A stretch of DNA of 64,000 nucleotides from Pleurocapsa sp. PCC 7327. GTDB lineage: Bacteria; Cyanobacteriota; Cyanobacteriia; Cyanobacteriales; Microcystaceae. The notes beneath the pieces were generated by a model. That model searched no databases. It saw only the letters and a list, made by a program, of their open reading frames with translations, and had not been told where the DNA came from. The position numbers and the translations under genes are program-made. Each line of letters opens with the position of its first letter. The stretch's first letter is position 1. The stretch lies in NCBI RefSeq assembly GCF_000317025.1, contig NC_019689.1, forward strand, positions 2,395,501-2,459,500, written 5' to 3'. Positions 29,674 through 40,311 of the stretch are shown here, piece by piece.

Positions 29674-30027
29674 ATGCTGTATTTTTGTATTCACTTGCAT
29701 ATTGTATTGATAACGAAGTATCGAGGCAAGGTGATTACTTCTGAAATTCTCACTAGGTGAACAACAAAAAAGCATTATAAATCCCCGTCCTTAAGGACGG
29801 GGTCTCAATTGGTCAGTCTGTCTCCAGACAACCAGATTTCTGAGTTTGTAAAAGTTCTCAAAGCGTCATCAAGCAGACTAATTCGCAAGGAGTTCAAGTC
29901 TCATGTTGACAAATACTACTGGAAACCTGTTTTTTGGTCTAGCTCATACTTGGTCAATTCCAGTGGCGGAGTATCGCTTGATGTTTTGAAAAAATCTATC
30001 AAGCAACAAGATTCTCCGCGTAGCTAA
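29674..30027 (+). pseudogene. tnpA: IS200-type TnpA, middle replaced
   Basis: Two parts in the same frame. Part one ends at TGA 29758 and reads CIHLHIVLITKYRGKVITSE, the N-terminus of Y1 transposases. Part two (29809-30027) reads ISEFVKVLKASSSRLIRKEF and KYYWKPVFWSSSYLVNSSGG, the C-terminal half. The central about 40 residues, with the HUH motif, are missing; 50 bases with a hairpin stand in their place. Inactive. Confidence 0.82.
29783..29802. repeat. Perfect 20-base palindrome within the tnpA relic
   Basis: CCCCGTCCTTAAGGACGGGG. Such sequence is typical of the subterminal hairpins of IS200/IS605 ends in cyanobacteria; finding it inside tnpA suggests an internal deletion or an end of a second element joined here. 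Confidence 0.7.
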
Positions 30028-30127
30028 CTATATCCTGCCCTTGCTTTCATCCCCCAGTTCCGTTTCCCTGCACTGGGGGACTTCCCGCAAGGATGTTAAA
30101 GATGTAGTTTTTGAGCGCGAATTAGTA

Positions 30128-30685
30128 TTATTTTTCCTGCTGTTGAATCACTAAAACCGAGCAATGGGCGTGATGAATCACGTAGTTACTGACACTTCCC
30201 AGAATCAATTCCGATAAACCCGATCGCCCTCTGCGACCGATGACGATCAGATCTGCGCCCCACTGTTTGGCAGTCGCGCAAATTTGCCGACCGGGTTCGC
30301 CCGGTTGATAATCGGATTCTGCCTTAATTCCCGCCTCGGTGGCTTTTTGGACGAAAGAACTCAGCCAAGCTTTCAGTTCCTCTGTCGCTTCTCTAATCAG
30401 TTGTTCTTCTAGTTCAATAATTTCTTGGGAATAAACGCCGCTGTAAGCCCCCATTCCGGCGTGAGCGAGGAATTCGGGCATTCCTGCTATGGGTTCTTGC
30501 AGGCAATGAAAGATCGTCAACTGACTGTTATAGGCTTTGGCTAGCTGTAGCGCCTTCTCAAACAATTCTGGCGTAGATGCCAAATAATCAACCGCTACAA
30601 GAATTTTTTTAAAACCAACTGTTAAAGAGTGCCCCTCTTGGTTTTGCGGGGTAAGGACTTTCTGACTGTTTACCGAATAAGTCAT
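30128..30685 (-). CDS. Universal stress protein, UspA family
   Basis: 185 residues. FKKILVAVDYLASTPELFEK at 25-44 starts the fold and GRRGRSGLSELILGSVSNYV near 150-170 holds the G-x2-G-x9-G-S/T ATP-binding pattern, so it should bind ATP. Between them is an insert (MPEFLAHAGMGAYSGVYSQE) common in cyanobacterial members. Cytoplasmic; acts in stress survival, partners unknown. It is 93 bases from ftsH on the same strand, reading after it, so the two could share a transcript. Confidence 0.9.
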   Translation of the reverse strand: MTYSVNSQKVLTPQNQEGHSLTVGFKKILVAVDYLASTPELFEKALQLAKAYNSQLTIFHCLQEPIAGMPEFLAHAGMGAYSGVYSQEIIELEEQLIREATEELKAWLSSFVQKATEAGIKAESDYQPGEPGRQICATAKQWGADLIVIGRRGRSGLSELILGSVSNYVIHHAHCSVLVIQQQEK

Positions 30686-30778
30686 AGCCCCTCACTTGTA
30701 TTTTGCTATACCTCTAATTTCAGAGTGACATAGTTTTAAAGTTTAGGAGCGGCTTCGATAGAAAAGTTAACTGGCTCT

Positions 30779-32731
30779 TTAGAGGGGACGAACTCGCTCT
30801 AGAGCGGCTTGCAGTTCTTCTCCTTCAATGACTTCCGTTTTAAGCAACTGTTGCGCGATCGCGTCTAATAACTCGCGATTGCGATCGAGGATGGCTATAG
30901 CTCTTTGATATTCGCCTTCTACTATCCGTTTGACTTCCTCATCGATCGCTTTAGCAGTTTCTTCGCTCACCAGGCGGCGGAGATTGCCGTTGCCATTGCC
31001 CAAAAAGTTCGCTTGTCCGGCGCGATCGAATGCCAACGGACCTAATCTTTTGCTCATTCCATAGGTAGTCACCATGCGTTCGGCAATATCCGTCGCGCGT
31101 TGCAAGTCATCCGCTGCGCCGTTAGTCACGCTGTCGAACACCAGTTCTTCAGATGCCCTACCGCCGAGCAGCGTAGCAATTTGCTCGCGAAATTCCGCTT
31201 CGCTCATCAAAAAGCGGTCTTCTGTAGGCATTTTCAGCGTATAACCCAAGGCAGAAAGACCGCGAGGAACGATGGAAATTTTAGCCACTTTCCCGCCTCC
31301 TGGCATGACGGCACCGACTAAGGCATGACCGACTTCGTGGTAAGCGACAATCTGTTTCTCTTTTTCGTTGAGGACTCGACTTTTCTTCTCCAACCCGGCA
31401 ATTACCCGTTCGATCGCCTCTTTCAGTTCGTTTTGGGTTACGACTTCTTGCTGGCGGCGGGCGGCGAGGAGGGCAGCTTCATTGATTAAATTAGCTAGAT
31501 CTGCCCCAGCAAAGCCAGGGGTACGAGCGGCGATCGCTTTTAAATCCACATCTTCTGCCAACTCGACCTTGCGAGCATAGACCTCTAAAATTGCTAGCCG
31601 TCCCAACAAATCGGGGCGATCGACCAGTACTTGTCGGTCGAACCTTCCGGGGCGCAGAAGGGCTGAATCGAGGGTTTCCGGGCGGTTTGTCGCCGCCAAG
31701 ACAATGACCGTCGATTCCCCGGCGGCGAACCCGTCCATCTCCGTGAGCAATTGATTGAGGGTTTGTTCGCGCTCGTCGTTACTGCCGCTAGCAACCCCTC
31801 CGCTATTGCGAGATTTGCCAATCGCATCCAATTCGTCGATAAAAATAATGCAAGGCGCTTGTCTCTTTGCCTGATTAAATAAATCGCGGACTCGCGCCGC
31901 ACCAGTCCCGACGAATAATTCTACAAACTCGGAGGCGGAAATGCTGAAGAAAGTCACGCCCGCTTCTCCGGCAACCGCTTTTGCCAGAAGCGTTTTTCCC
32001 GTACCGGGAGGACCGACGAGCAAAACGCCTTTGGGAATTCTAGCTCCAATTTTGTTATAGCGCTCTGGGTTTTTGAGAAATTCGACGATCTCGACTAATT
32101 CGGTTTTTGCCTCTTCTGCACCAGCAATATCGGCAAAGGTAATCCGGGCAGACTCTCCCTCGACATAAACTTTGGCTTTGCTTCTGCTAAAAGCAAGGCT
32201 TCTACGCTCCTCGCCGCGATTGAGTAAAAAATGCATGGCTCCCACCAAGATTAGCGGCGGAACTACCCAAGCGAGTAAAGTCATCCACCAAGGATTTTGA
32301 GGCGGGGGGGACGCAGCAAAAACGACTCCCTTCTCTCTCAGTTTGTTGGGCAATTGCGGATCGTTAAGCGGGATCGTTTCTAAAACCTCTCCTTCAGCAG
32401 ACGTGTTGTTAGCGCTTGACGAAGCATCCGCATGAAATGGGTTATTGGGGGTTTTCGTTGTCTGAAGTGGGTTGTCAACGGGAAACTGAAATAGGTTTTC
32501 GGGATTCTCCCCGATACTGCGAGAAGCTTTAAGCTGGTAGCGAATCAGATCGTTGCCAATCATCACCACTGCAACTTCGCCTTTTTCTACTTGCTCTAAA
32601 AACTGGCTGTAGGGTTGTAGCGGATATCGAGACGATCGCGGCCAAAATAAATAAGCTAAAAAGGATACGCCTGCTAGCACCAAAAGAAGATTGCCAAGAG
32701 AGGGAATTTGAGGCTTGTTTTTAATACTCAT
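30779..32731 (-). CDS. ftsH: ATP-dependent zinc metalloprotease FtsH
   Basis: 650 residues. Membrane helix at 13-30, soluble lumen/periplasm domain, second helix near 150-170, AAA domain with Walker A GPPGTGKT at 240-247 and Walker [10 protein letters not shown] near 295-303, SRH with [10 protein letters not shown], then the zinc protease site HEVGH. In cyanobacteria several FtsH forms exist; some replace damaged D1 in photosystem II. The acidic Asn/Ser-rich stretch at 85-120 is longer than usual and I cannot assign the paralogue. All catalytic residues are present. Confidence 0.95.
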   Translation of the reverse strand: MSIKNKPQIPSLGNLLLVLAGVSFLAYLFWPRSSRYPLQPYSQFLEQVEKGEVAVVMIGNDLIRYQLKASRSIGENPENLFQFPVDNPLQTTKTPNNPFHADASSSANNTSAEGEVLETIPLNDPQLPNKLREKGVVFAASPPPQNPWWMTLLAWVVPPLILVGAMHFLLNRGEERRSLAFSRSKAKVYVEGESARITFADIAGAEEAKTELVEIVEFLKNPERYNKIGARIPKGVLLVGPPGTGKTLLAKAVAGEAGVTFFSISASEFVELFVGTGAARVRDLFNQAKRQAPCIIFIDELDAIGKSRNSGGVASGSNDEREQTLNQLLTEMDGFAAGESTVIVLAATNRPETLDSALLRPGRFDRQVLVDRPDLLGRLAILEVYARKVELAEDVDLKAIAARTPGFAGADLANLINEAALLAARRQQEVVTQNELKEAIERVIAGLEKKSRVLNEKEKQIVAYHEVGHALVGAVMPGGGKVAKISIVPRGLSALGYTLKMPTEDRFLMSEAEFREQIATLLGGRASEELVFDSVTNGAADDLQRATDIAERMVTTYGMSKRLGPLAFDRAGQANFLGNGNGNLRRLVSEETAKAIDEEVKRIVEGEYQRAIAILDRNRELLDAIAQQLLKTEVIEGEELQAALERVRPL

Positions 32732-32827
32732 GATTTCGCGATGCTTTCTAGAAAGCTGATGAGAGCAAGCAACAGTTTTTCCATTTTAGCTGTAGATCTT
32801 CTCCGCCCCTACGTCTAGGGATAGTCC

Positions 32828-32892
32828 TTTGTCATTGGTCATTGGTTATTGGGGAAAGGGAAAAGGACTTTTGATAAAGGACAAATGACAAA
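32828..32892. repeat. Short inverted repeat of the GTCATTGG family
   Basis: CCTTTGTCATTGGTCATTGG at the left and GATAAAGGACAAATGACAAA at the right are mirror arms around a purine-rich middle. Related copies lie near 4921-4965 and 56560-56670. Confidence 0.6.
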
Positions 32893-32938
32893 GTCCCACT
32901 CCTTTTCAGGGTGGGATGAGCTTAAGATTACCCGGTAA

Positions 32939-33117
32939 TTGATTTGTGACGCTCTACGGCAGCTAAAAACCCCGTACTCCTTAAATCCAAAGCTTTTCCA
33001 GCGATTGTGTCCTTTGAATCTTGGATAGCCTGGTGTTTTGCCTGCTTTAAGCCTACGGAAGAAGGCTTTAAATGCCTTATCCAAATCTTGTACTACATTT
33101 TGAAGAACATGACTGTG
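32939..33117 (-). pseudogene. Fragment of a second TnpB type
   Basis: Reads VHSHVLQNVVQDLDKAFKAF, then FFRRLKAGKTPGYPRFKGHN and RWKSFGFKEYG, a conserved N-terminal block of TnpB proteins. Its sequence differs from the 28.8 kb copy, so it comes from another element. Nothing before or after the block is kept. Confidence 0.7.
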
Positions 33118-33217
33118 TACTTTGTTAAATATATATATCTAATACCAGTTATCAACTAAAGATTCAAGCTCTTATCTGGCTAAAGCCTACAATCGCCTAA
33201 CGACTGGGGAGGACGCG

Positions 33218-33240
33218 GTGCCGGAACTTGTTTCCGGCAC
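33218..33240. repeat. Palindrome after phoX
   Basis: GTGCCGGAA and TTCCGGCAC around CTTGT, about 41 bases past the phoX stop. A possible terminator stem, but no T-run follows on the minus strand. Confidence 0.45.
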
Positions 33241-33280
33241 TTTAGCCGTCCGTGCTACAAGCCCCGAAGCTTGCGGCGAG

Positions 33281-35521
33281 CTAAAGCCAATTTCGGTCAT
33301 TTAAGCGTCGAACGGCAACGACTGCCGGACGGGGAGGATGGTTAGCAGCTTTGTCGGGCCAGTTTGAACCGATTGGAATCTTGCGCTCTTGCATGAATTC
33401 CCGACCTGTTGTCGTCCGCATGTCAAACTGACGAATTTCTGTTTTGAGATCTTGGCGTATTCCTCCTGCTTCTCCCGGATGTTGGATCGCTAGAAATAGG
33501 GTTTGCCGATCTTCGGTAAAACGCAGACCGCAGATTTCCGTATCCATGGGAGAAATCGCAAAGGGATATGCTGTGCCAGCATTGGCACCCGATGTGGGAA
33601 TAAACCAAGCAGAATTGTTGCCAAACAGACCAACTAAATCGATTTGGCTGACTGGATTTCCATTAACAACTCGGCTAGCAACTGCTTTATTTTGGCTGCT
33701 GGTAGACATATCAGTGACCATCCAGAGATTGCCATCGGGATCGATTTCGAGATTATCGGGATTGGAAAAACCCAACCCTCCTTCGGCAGGTTCGCCTCCG
33801 GTTGCAAAAAGCTCCCAACGAAAGGTCATCGAATCGGGATTGCTGTCGTCTTCCTGCAAGCGCATTATCCAACCGAATTCGTAGGGAGTTTCTCCTTTCG
33901 ATCCTTTAAAAATTTGCTTGTCGGAACCGCCATCGCTGCCAGGAGAACCGGAAGTAAAGGCGATAAACAGCGTTCCGTCTTGGGCTACTTCGGTATCTTC
34001 AGGACGTGCCGTACAGGTAATTCCTGCCGCGTTTGCCGCGTAGTGAGCGTCGATTAAAATTGCCCCCTGTTTTTCGGTAGGATCGCCTTCATAGAGGTCG
34101 CCCAGGGTTTTGAATCGTTCTTTGAAAATGGCAATTTCAGATTCGCTAATCGCTTTGATAATTCCCCCAGCAAGACGATCGGGATTGGGGAGAGGAACCA
34201 TGCCTTTTCCGTCCTCGCCTGCCACTTGACTGGGCAAAACCGGATTGATAGGGGTATCGGGACTAAGGGGAATCCAGCGACCCGTTCCATCGGGATTAAA
34301 TTTCGCACCATAGAGCATTCCTTCTTCGAGCAAGCGAGAGTTTGCCTTGTCTTTGATATCGTTTATCGTTTCCTTGGAGATAAACTTGTAGAGGTGCCCG
34401 CCCCGGCGATCGCATCCCGAATAAACGGCTAATGGCTTGCCAGGAACGGCTCGAAAGGCAACGGCTTCGTGGCGATAGCGCCCTAACCAAGTATGCTTAG
34501 TACCGTAATCGTCGGGGTTGGCGGGATCGATTTCTACCATCCACCCGTATTTATTGCCAGCCAAACCCAATACATTGGCTCGACCGTCTAGATCTTCATC
34601 GGTAATCAGAAAGGGAGTCTCGGAAGGGTCTAAAGAAGATCCGTCTGCCATGACGGGTTCGGGCACTTGGTCTTGAAAATTCTCTTCTGCACTCAAGACG
34701 GTTCCCCAAGGAGTCGTTCCGCCCGCACAGTTTTGAAAGGTGCCGATAATTTTGTCGCCCAGTTTGTCATCGTAGCCTTTCTTATTGGACTTGTTAAAGA
34801 TGGCAACAGCAGGACCGGTTGCTTTGAGATAGCGTCCGTCTTCTAAACCCGAAATTCCGGTAATGCGGCGATCGCTTTTTGAAAAAGTCCGCTCCCATCT
34901 ACCATCAGCGTTGCGACGAATGGAGATAAGGCCAATCCCTTGATCGATTAATCCTTCTTTAGAAATTTCGAGAATTTTGGCTTTAAGCGGGTCGTTTTCT
35001 GGCAAGGCAAAGGCATCGATCTCGCCTTGAGTGTCTTTAGCGGCGGCTTTTACTTCGTCGAAGGGCAGAGACTTCCCGATAACCATTGGATAGGTTTGCA
35101 TCCAGGTTTTGCCGCTAATGTATTCAAAGTTAACCGTCAAAAATCCTTCGTTGGGACTGGTTTCAATAAAAGATAAGTAATCGTTATTGTAACCGAAGCG
35201 AGAATCTCCCACGCGATCGCCCCACGCGGCAATCACATCGTAGGTAAAGCCTTCTGGCAACACCAGATCGTCCACTACTTCATAGGTGCTGTAAGCTGAT
35301 ATCTGTTCTGCCTCTGCCATGCCATCAATATCGAGTGGCATGGGGACCTTAACGGGTTGAAAACTCAGTCCTTCGATCTGTAGCGAGTTGGTTTTGGGAG
35401 AGGTTTGAGCTAGCGTCGGCGTGGTAAAGGACAGAGAAACTTTTTTACTGGGTTCGCCCAGTGCGATCGTTCCAGCACTTGCCCCTAGAAAGTAAAGAAA
35501 TTCTCGACGTTTGATTGTCAT
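33281..35521 (-). CDS. phoX: PhoX-family alkaline phosphatase, Tat-exported
   Basis: 746 residues. The start carries a twin-arginine signal (KRREFLYFLGASAGTIALG), so the folded enzyme is exported. The body is the DUF839/PhoX six-bladed propeller: GWGDR-type loops, CAGGTTPWGTVLSAEENFQD, YRHEAVAF, and SGCDRRGGHLYKF match family blocks that hold calcium and iron in characterised PhoX. It frees phosphate from organic esters, usually under phosphate starvation. I saw no clear Pho box upstream. Substrate range cannot be read. Confidence 0.88.
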   Translation of the reverse strand: MTIKRREFLYFLGASAGTIALGEPSKKVSLSFTTPTLAQTSPKTNSLQIEGLSFQPVKVPMPLDIDGMAEAEQISAYSTYEVVDDLVLPEGFTYDVIAAWGDRVGDSRFGYNNDYLSFIETSPNEGFLTVNFEYISGKTWMQTYPMVIGKSLPFDEVKAAAKDTQGEIDAFALPENDPLKAKILEISKEGLIDQGIGLISIRRNADGRWERTFSKSDRRITGISGLEDGRYLKATGPAVAIFNKSNKKGYDDKLGDKIIGTFQNCAGGTTPWGTVLSAEENFQDQVPEPVMADGSSLDPSETPFLITDEDLDGRANVLGLAGNKYGWMVEIDPANPDDYGTKHTWLGRYRHEAVAFRAVPGKPLAVYSGCDRRGGHLYKFISKETINDIKDKANSRLLEEGMLYGAKFNPDGTGRWIPLSPDTPINPVLPSQVAGEDGKGMVPLPNPDRLAGGIIKAISESEIAIFKERFKTLGDLYEGDPTEKQGAILIDAHYAANAAGITCTARPEDTEVAQDGTLFIAFTSGSPGSDGGSDKQIFKGSKGETPYEFGWIMRLQEDDSNPDSMTFRWELFATGGEPAEGGLGFSNPDNLEIDPDGNLWMVTDMSTSSQNKAVASRVVNGNPVSQIDLVGLFGNNSAWFIPTSGANAGTAYPFAISPMDTEICGLRFTEDRQTLFLAIQHPGEAGGIRQDLKTEIRQFDMRTTTGREFMQERKIPIGSNWPDKAANHPPRPAVVAVRRLNDRNWL

Positions 35522-35705
35522 GGGTCGGTCTTGTGTTGAAAATGCCCATCTGGGAAAAGTACCAGATGTTATGAGTGATAAACGTTAAATCTTAGTCGAT
35601 GTAGTTTATGAAAAAGTTATAGCTTGGCGAACAGAATTAATTCGCCGCTAGACAAACAAAGCCTGCCTACACAGGGTCGTAACTTGAGATCGTCAAACAT
35701 ATAGC

Positions 35706-35735
35706 TTGTGGATTTGGATTGGGGGTTGTTATAAT
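35706..35735 (+). promoter_or_regulatory. Probable sigma-70 promoter of ileS
   Basis: Perfect -10 TATAAT (35730-35735) with a partial -35 TTGTGG (35706-35711), 18 bases apart, about 110 bases before the ileS start. The rest of the phoX-ileS gap (35522-35850) holds nothing else I can support. Confidence 0.55.
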
Positions 35736-35850
35736 ACAACTTGAAATATAATTGGTATTATGACAAGAGCGCGATCGAATTTTCATCGAGACCAACAACC
35801 TCGCGGCATAATATTACAAGAGAAATATTACCGAGTATTCCCGTAGAACT

Positions 35851-38730
35851 GTGACAGAAGTAAAGAAGCTCAAAGATACCGTTAATCTGCCCAAGACCAA
35901 GTTTGACATGCGGGCAAACGCCGTCAAGCGAGAACCAGAAATCCAGAAATTTTGGGCAGAAAACCGAATTTACGAAACCCTGTCGCAGAATAATCCCGGT
36001 GAAATTTTTGTCCTCCACGACGGACCTCCATATGCCAATGGTGATTTGCATATGGGTCATGCTCTCAACAAAATTCTCAAGGATATCATCAACAAATACA
36101 AGCTGCTGCGCGGCTATAAAGTTCGCTATGTACCTGGATGGGACTGTCATGGGTTACCCATCGAACTGAAGGTGTTGCAAGCCATGAAGTCCGAAGAACG
36201 GGAAGGTCTAACCCCTTTAAAACTTCGCCGCAAAGCAAGAGATTTTGCCCTGAAAACGCAAAAAGAACAATGCGAGGGCTTCAAACGCTATGGCGTTTGG
36301 GGAGACTGGGAACATCCCTATTTAACGCTGACTCCCGACTACGAAGCGGCGCAAATCGGCGTCTTCGGTCAGATGGCCCTGAAAGGGTATATCTATCGAG
36401 GATTAAAACCCGTTCACTGGAGTCCCAGTTCGCAAACCGCCCTAGCAGAAGCAGAATTGGAATATCCAGAAGGTCACACCTCCCGCAGCATTTATGTGAC
36501 TTTTCCCATCACCCAAGCAGGAGAAGCAGCTAAGGAAGTTTTAACCCCATTTATCCCCAATCTCGGTGTTGCCATCTGGACGACAACTCCTTGGACGCTT
36601 CCAGGAAACCTAGCCGTTGCTCTCAATCCCGATTTAACCTATGCAGTAGTAGAAGCGGATTCTTCTTTGTGCCAACACCGATATCTCATCGTTGCCAAGG
36701 ATTTGGTCGAGAGGTTATCAAAAACCTTTGGCGTGAACCTGACAGTCAAAGCAACCATTTTAGGAAAAGACTTAGAACATACCACCTATCGCCATCCTCT
36801 TTACGATCGCCTTGGCGAGATCCTCATCGGCGGAGATTATGTTACCACTGAGTCCGGTACGGGTTTGGTTCATACCGCACCCGGTCACGGACAAGAAGAC
36901 TTTATAGTCGGTCAGCGGTATGGATTGCCTATCCTTTCCCCCGTAGACGACAAGGGCAATTTTACGGCAGAGGCGGGACAGTTTGCGGGGTTAAACGTCC
37001 TCAAAGATGCCAATGAAGCGATTGTTAAGGAACTGCAAGAAAAAGGCGTGCTTCTCAAAGAAGAACCCTACACGCATAAATATCCCTACGATTGGCGCAC
37101 CAAAAAACCGACGATTTTCCGCGCGACAGAACAGTGGTTTGCATCAGTCGAAGGATTCCGGGATGAGGCACTAAAAGCTATCAAATCCGTCAAATGGATT
37201 CCAGCCCAAGGCGAAAATCGCATCACCCCAATGGTAGCCGATCGCGCGGATTGGTGCATCTCTCGTCAGCGGAGTTGGGGCGTTCCCATCCCCGTTTTCT
37301 ACGACGAAGAAACCAACGAACCCTTGATGACCGAGGAAACTATTAATCATGTCCGGGAAATTATTGCCCAAAAAGGTTCCGATGCTTGGTGGGAGTTATC
37401 GGTAGAGGAATTATTGCCTCCAACCTACCGCAATAACGGACGCAAGTATCGCAAGGGAATGGATACGATGGATGTCTGGTTCGACTCCGGTTCTTCTTGG
37501 GCAGCAGTTCTCAAGCAACGAGAAGAATTAAAATATCCGGCGGATATGTATTTAGAAGGGTCAGACCAACATCGCGGTTGGTTTCAATCGAGTTTGTTAA
37601 CCAGCGTTGCCACTAATGACATTGCCCCTTATAAAATGGTTTTAACTCATGGCTTTGTTTTAGACGAACAAGGTCGCAAAATGAGTAAATCGTTGGGAAA
37701 TGTCGTCGATCCAGCCGTTATTATCGAAGGCGGCAAAAATCAACAACAAGAACCTCCCTACGGGGCAGACGTGCTGCGGTTATGGGTATCTTCAGTCGAT
37801 TATTCTGCCGACGTTCCTCTCGGTCCAAATCTTCTCAAGCAGCTAAACGACATTCGCGGAAAAATTCGCAATACAGCCCGATTTTTATTGGGAAATTTGT
37901 ATGATTTTGACCCAGAAAACCATGCGGTTTCCTACGAACAATTACCCGAATTAGACAAATACATGCTGCACCGGATAACCGAGGTGTTTGCAGAAGTGAC
38001 GGAGGCATTTGAAACTTTCCAATTCTTCCGCTTCTTCCAGGTGGTGCAGAATTTCTGCGTGGTAGATTTATCGAATTTCTATCTCGATATCGCCAAAGAT
38101 AGACTTTATATTAGCGCTCCAGATTCTTGGCGCCGTCGCAGCTGTCAAACGATTTTAGCAGTAGCCGTAGAAAATTTAGCAGTTGCGATCGCGCCCGTAC
38201 TATGCCATCTAGCAGAGGATATCTGGCAATTTCTTCCCTACAAGACCCCTTACAAGTCCGTCTTCGAGTCTGGATGGGTAAAAACGAAAGATGAGTGGAA
38301 AAAGCCAGAATTAGTCGATTCCTGGTTAAAATTCAGGCAGATCCGCAATGAAGTCAATAAGGTAATGGAGTTGGCGCGAAATGGTAAATCGATAGGCGCA
38401 TCTTTAGAAGCGAAAGTGTTGCTTTACGTGTCGGATGGAGAGTTACGAAAGCAGTTAAATTCTATCAATCCGGCCGACAGTTTGAGTGGCAATCGAGTCG
38501 ATGAATTGCGCTATCTGTTTTTAGCCTCTCAAGTAGAATTAGTTGATTCTCTCGAAGCAATTGCTTCAGCAGACTACAAAAGCGAATCCGATCTCGTTTC
38601 TGTTGGCGTTGTCAAAGCTGATGGGCAAAAATGCGAACGCTGTTGGAATTATTCGACTCGTGTAGGAGAGTTTCCAGAAGCTCCGACGATTTGCGAGCGA
38701 TGCAACGCGGCACTAGCTGGGGAGTTTTGA
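35851..38730 (+). CDS. ileS: Isoleucine-tRNA ligase
   Basis: 959 residues, GTG start. Charges tRNA-Ile with isoleucine in two steps. HIGH-type motif HMGH at 67-70 and KMSKS at 610-614 are intact; the editing CP1 domain lies between, with WTTTPWTLPGNLAVALNP and GTGLVHTAPGHGQEDF. The C-terminal zinc finger CERCWNYSTR...CERC is kept, as in bacterial-type enzymes. No resistance-type features. It is followed, convergent, by ilvA 29 bases later. Confidence 0.97.
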   Translation: MTEVKKLKDTVNLPKTKFDMRANAVKREPEIQKFWAENRIYETLSQNNPGEIFVLHDGPPYANGDLHMGHALNKILKDIINKYKLLRGYKVRYVPGWDCHGLPIELKVLQAMKSEEREGLTPLKLRRKARDFALKTQKEQCEGFKRYGVWGDWEHPYLTLTPDYEAAQIGVFGQMALKGYIYRGLKPVHWSPSSQTALAEAELEYPEGHTSRSIYVTFPITQAGEAAKEVLTPFIPNLGVAIWTTTPWTLPGNLAVALNPDLTYAVVEADSSLCQHRYLIVAKDLVERLSKTFGVNLTVKATILGKDLEHTTYRHPLYDRLGEILIGGDYVTTESGTGLVHTAPGHGQEDFIVGQRYGLPILSPVDDKGNFTAEAGQFAGLNVLKDANEAIVKELQEKGVLLKEEPYTHKYPYDWRTKKPTIFRATEQWFASVEGFRDEALKAIKSVKWIPAQGENRITPMVADRADWCISRQRSWGVPIPVFYDEETNEPLMTEETINHVREIIAQKGSDAWWELSVEELLPPTYRNNGRKYRKGMDTMDVWFDSGSSWAAVLKQREELKYPADMYLEGSDQHRGWFQSSLLTSVATNDIAPYKMVLTHGFVLDEQGRKMSKSLGNVVDPAVIIEGGKNQQQEPPYGADVLRLWVSSVDYSADVPLGPNLLKQLNDIRGKIRNTARFLLGNLYDFDPENHAVSYEQLPELDKYMLHRITEVFAEVTEAFETFQFFRFFQVVQNFCVVDLSNFYLDIAKDRLYISAPDSWRRRSCQTILAVAVENLAVAIAPVLCHLAEDIWQFLPYKTPYKSVFESGWVKTKDEWKKPELVDSWLKFRQIRNEVNKVMELARNGKSIGASLEAKVLLYVSDGELRKQLNSINPADSLSGNRVDELRYLFLASQVELVDSLEAIASADYKSESDLVSVGVVKADGQKCERCWNYSTRVGEFPEAPTICERCNAALAGEF

Positions 38731-38759
38731 TTGAAGCTCGCGTTTCGGGAAGCATTGCG

Positions 38760-40271
38760 CTATCCTAAAAACAGCTTGTAGGCTAGATTGTGGCTTTCGT
38801 CCCAGTAGCGATAGCCGAGTGTATCGAGAAAAGCCTGCCACTCCTCCATCTCGTGGGGAGGAACCTGGATCCCAACAACAATTCGCCCGTAGTCTGCCCC
38901 GTTGTTGCGGTAGTGGAAGAGACTAATATTCCAATCGGGACTCATGGAATCGACGAACTTCATCAGTGCACCGGGACGTTCGGGAAACTCAAACCGATAG
39001 AGCAACTCATGATGGGCGAGGGGAGAATGTCCTCCAACCATGTGTCGCAGATGCAGTTTCGTCAATTCGTCATCGGTTAAGTCAAGGGTTTTAAAACCGT
39101 TAGCTTCAAAAGTTGCGGCTATTTTTACCGCGTCGGCGCGGTTTTGAATTTGAACGCCGACAAAAATATGAGCGGTTTGTTTATCGGCGATGCGATAGTT
39201 AAACTCGGTCAGATTGCGTTTGCCGATACATTCGCAAAACTTGCGCAGACTGCCTGGTTCTTCAGGAATGGTGACGGCAAAAATAGCTTCGCGGCGTTCG
39301 CCCAACTCCGCTCGTTCTGCAACAAAGCGAAGGCGATCGAAGTTCATATTAGCACCGCAGGCGACGGCAATTAAAGTTTGTTCCTGAATTTGTTCTCGTT
39401 CTACATAGGCCTTAGCTCCCGCGATCGCAAGCGCCCCCGCAGGTTCTAAAATCGATCGCGTATCCTCAAACACGTCTTTGATGGCAGCGCAAGTATCGTC
39501 CGTCCCCACCAGAATAATGTCATCTACGTACTGTTGGCACAACCGAAAGGTTTCTTCGCCCACTTCCCGCACTGCCACGCCGTCGGCAAATAAGCCCACC
39601 TGAGACAAACGTACCCGCTTTCCGGCTTTGAGGGATTGGTGCATGGCATCGGCATCCACTGGTTCAACGCCAATAATTTTAATTTCGGGACGCAATCGCT
39701 TCACATAAGCTGCAATTCCAGAAATCAATCCGCCCCCTCCAATGGCTACAAAAATGGCATGAATAGGTTTCTGATACTGCCGCAAAATTTCCATGCCAAT
39801 CGTTCCCTGTCCGGCAATCACATAGGGATCGTCAAAGGGATGAATAAAGGTCAATCCTTTTTCCGCCGACAGTTGACGGGCGTAGGCATAAGCATCGTCG
39901 TAGGTATCCCCATATAACACGACCTCTCCCCCGCGCGCTTTAACCGCGTCTACTTTCACTTGGGGAGTAGTCACTGGCATGACGATAATCGCTCGCGTTC
40001 CCAGCACAGAAGCGCCGAGGGCAACTCCTTGGGCATGGTTTCCCGCAGATGCGGCAATTACTCCTTGTGCCAACCGCTCCGGCGGCAATTGTGCCATTTT
40101 GTTATAAGCCCCCCGCAGCTTGAAGGAAAAAACTGACTGCATATCCTCCCGCTTGAGGAGAAGTTTATTATTAAGCCGTGTCGATAGATTCGGAGCGTAT
40201 TCTAAAGGCGTTTCTTGGGCAACATCATATACGCGAGCAGTCAGGATTTGTACCAAGTAGTCACAATACAT
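38760..40271 (-). CDS. ilvA: Threonine ammonia-lyase, biosynthetic
   Basis: 503 residues. PLP enzyme turning threonine to 2-ketobutyrate, first step to isoleucine. PLP lysine in SVFSKFKLRGAYNK-like block (here SFKLRGAYNKMAQ), glycine loop IGGGGLISGIAAY, then two ACT-like regulatory domains in the C-terminal third (FAVTIPEEPGSLRKFCECIG and YRFEFPERPGALMKFVDSMS). Two domains mean the long form, controlled by isoleucine and valine. It lies 40 bases after leuA on the same strand, so the two are probably one transcript. Confidence 0.96.
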   Translation of the reverse strand: MYCDYLVQILTARVYDVAQETPLEYAPNLSTRLNNKLLLKREDMQSVFSFKLRGAYNKMAQLPPERLAQGVIAASAGNHAQGVALGASVLGTRAIIVMPVTTPQVKVDAVKARGGEVVLYGDTYDDAYAYARQLSAEKGLTFIHPFDDPYVIAGQGTIGMEILRQYQKPIHAIFVAIGGGGLISGIAAYVKRLRPEIKIIGVEPVDADAMHQSLKAGKRVRLSQVGLFADGVAVREVGEETFRLCQQYVDDIILVGTDDTCAAIKDVFEDTRSILEPAGALAIAGAKAYVEREQIQEQTLIAVACGANMNFDRLRFVAERAELGERREAIFAVTIPEEPGSLRKFCECIGKRNLTEFNYRIADKQTAHIFVGVQIQNRADAVKIAATFEANGFKTLDLTDDELTKLHLRHMVGGHSPLAHHELLYRFEFPERPGALMKFVDSMSPDWNISLFHYRNNGADYGRIVVGIQVPPHEMEEWQAFLDTLGYRYWDESHNLAYKLFLG

Positions 40272-40311
40272 GAATTGACACTCCCACGGCTACGCTTCGC
40301 TTTCTTAATCT

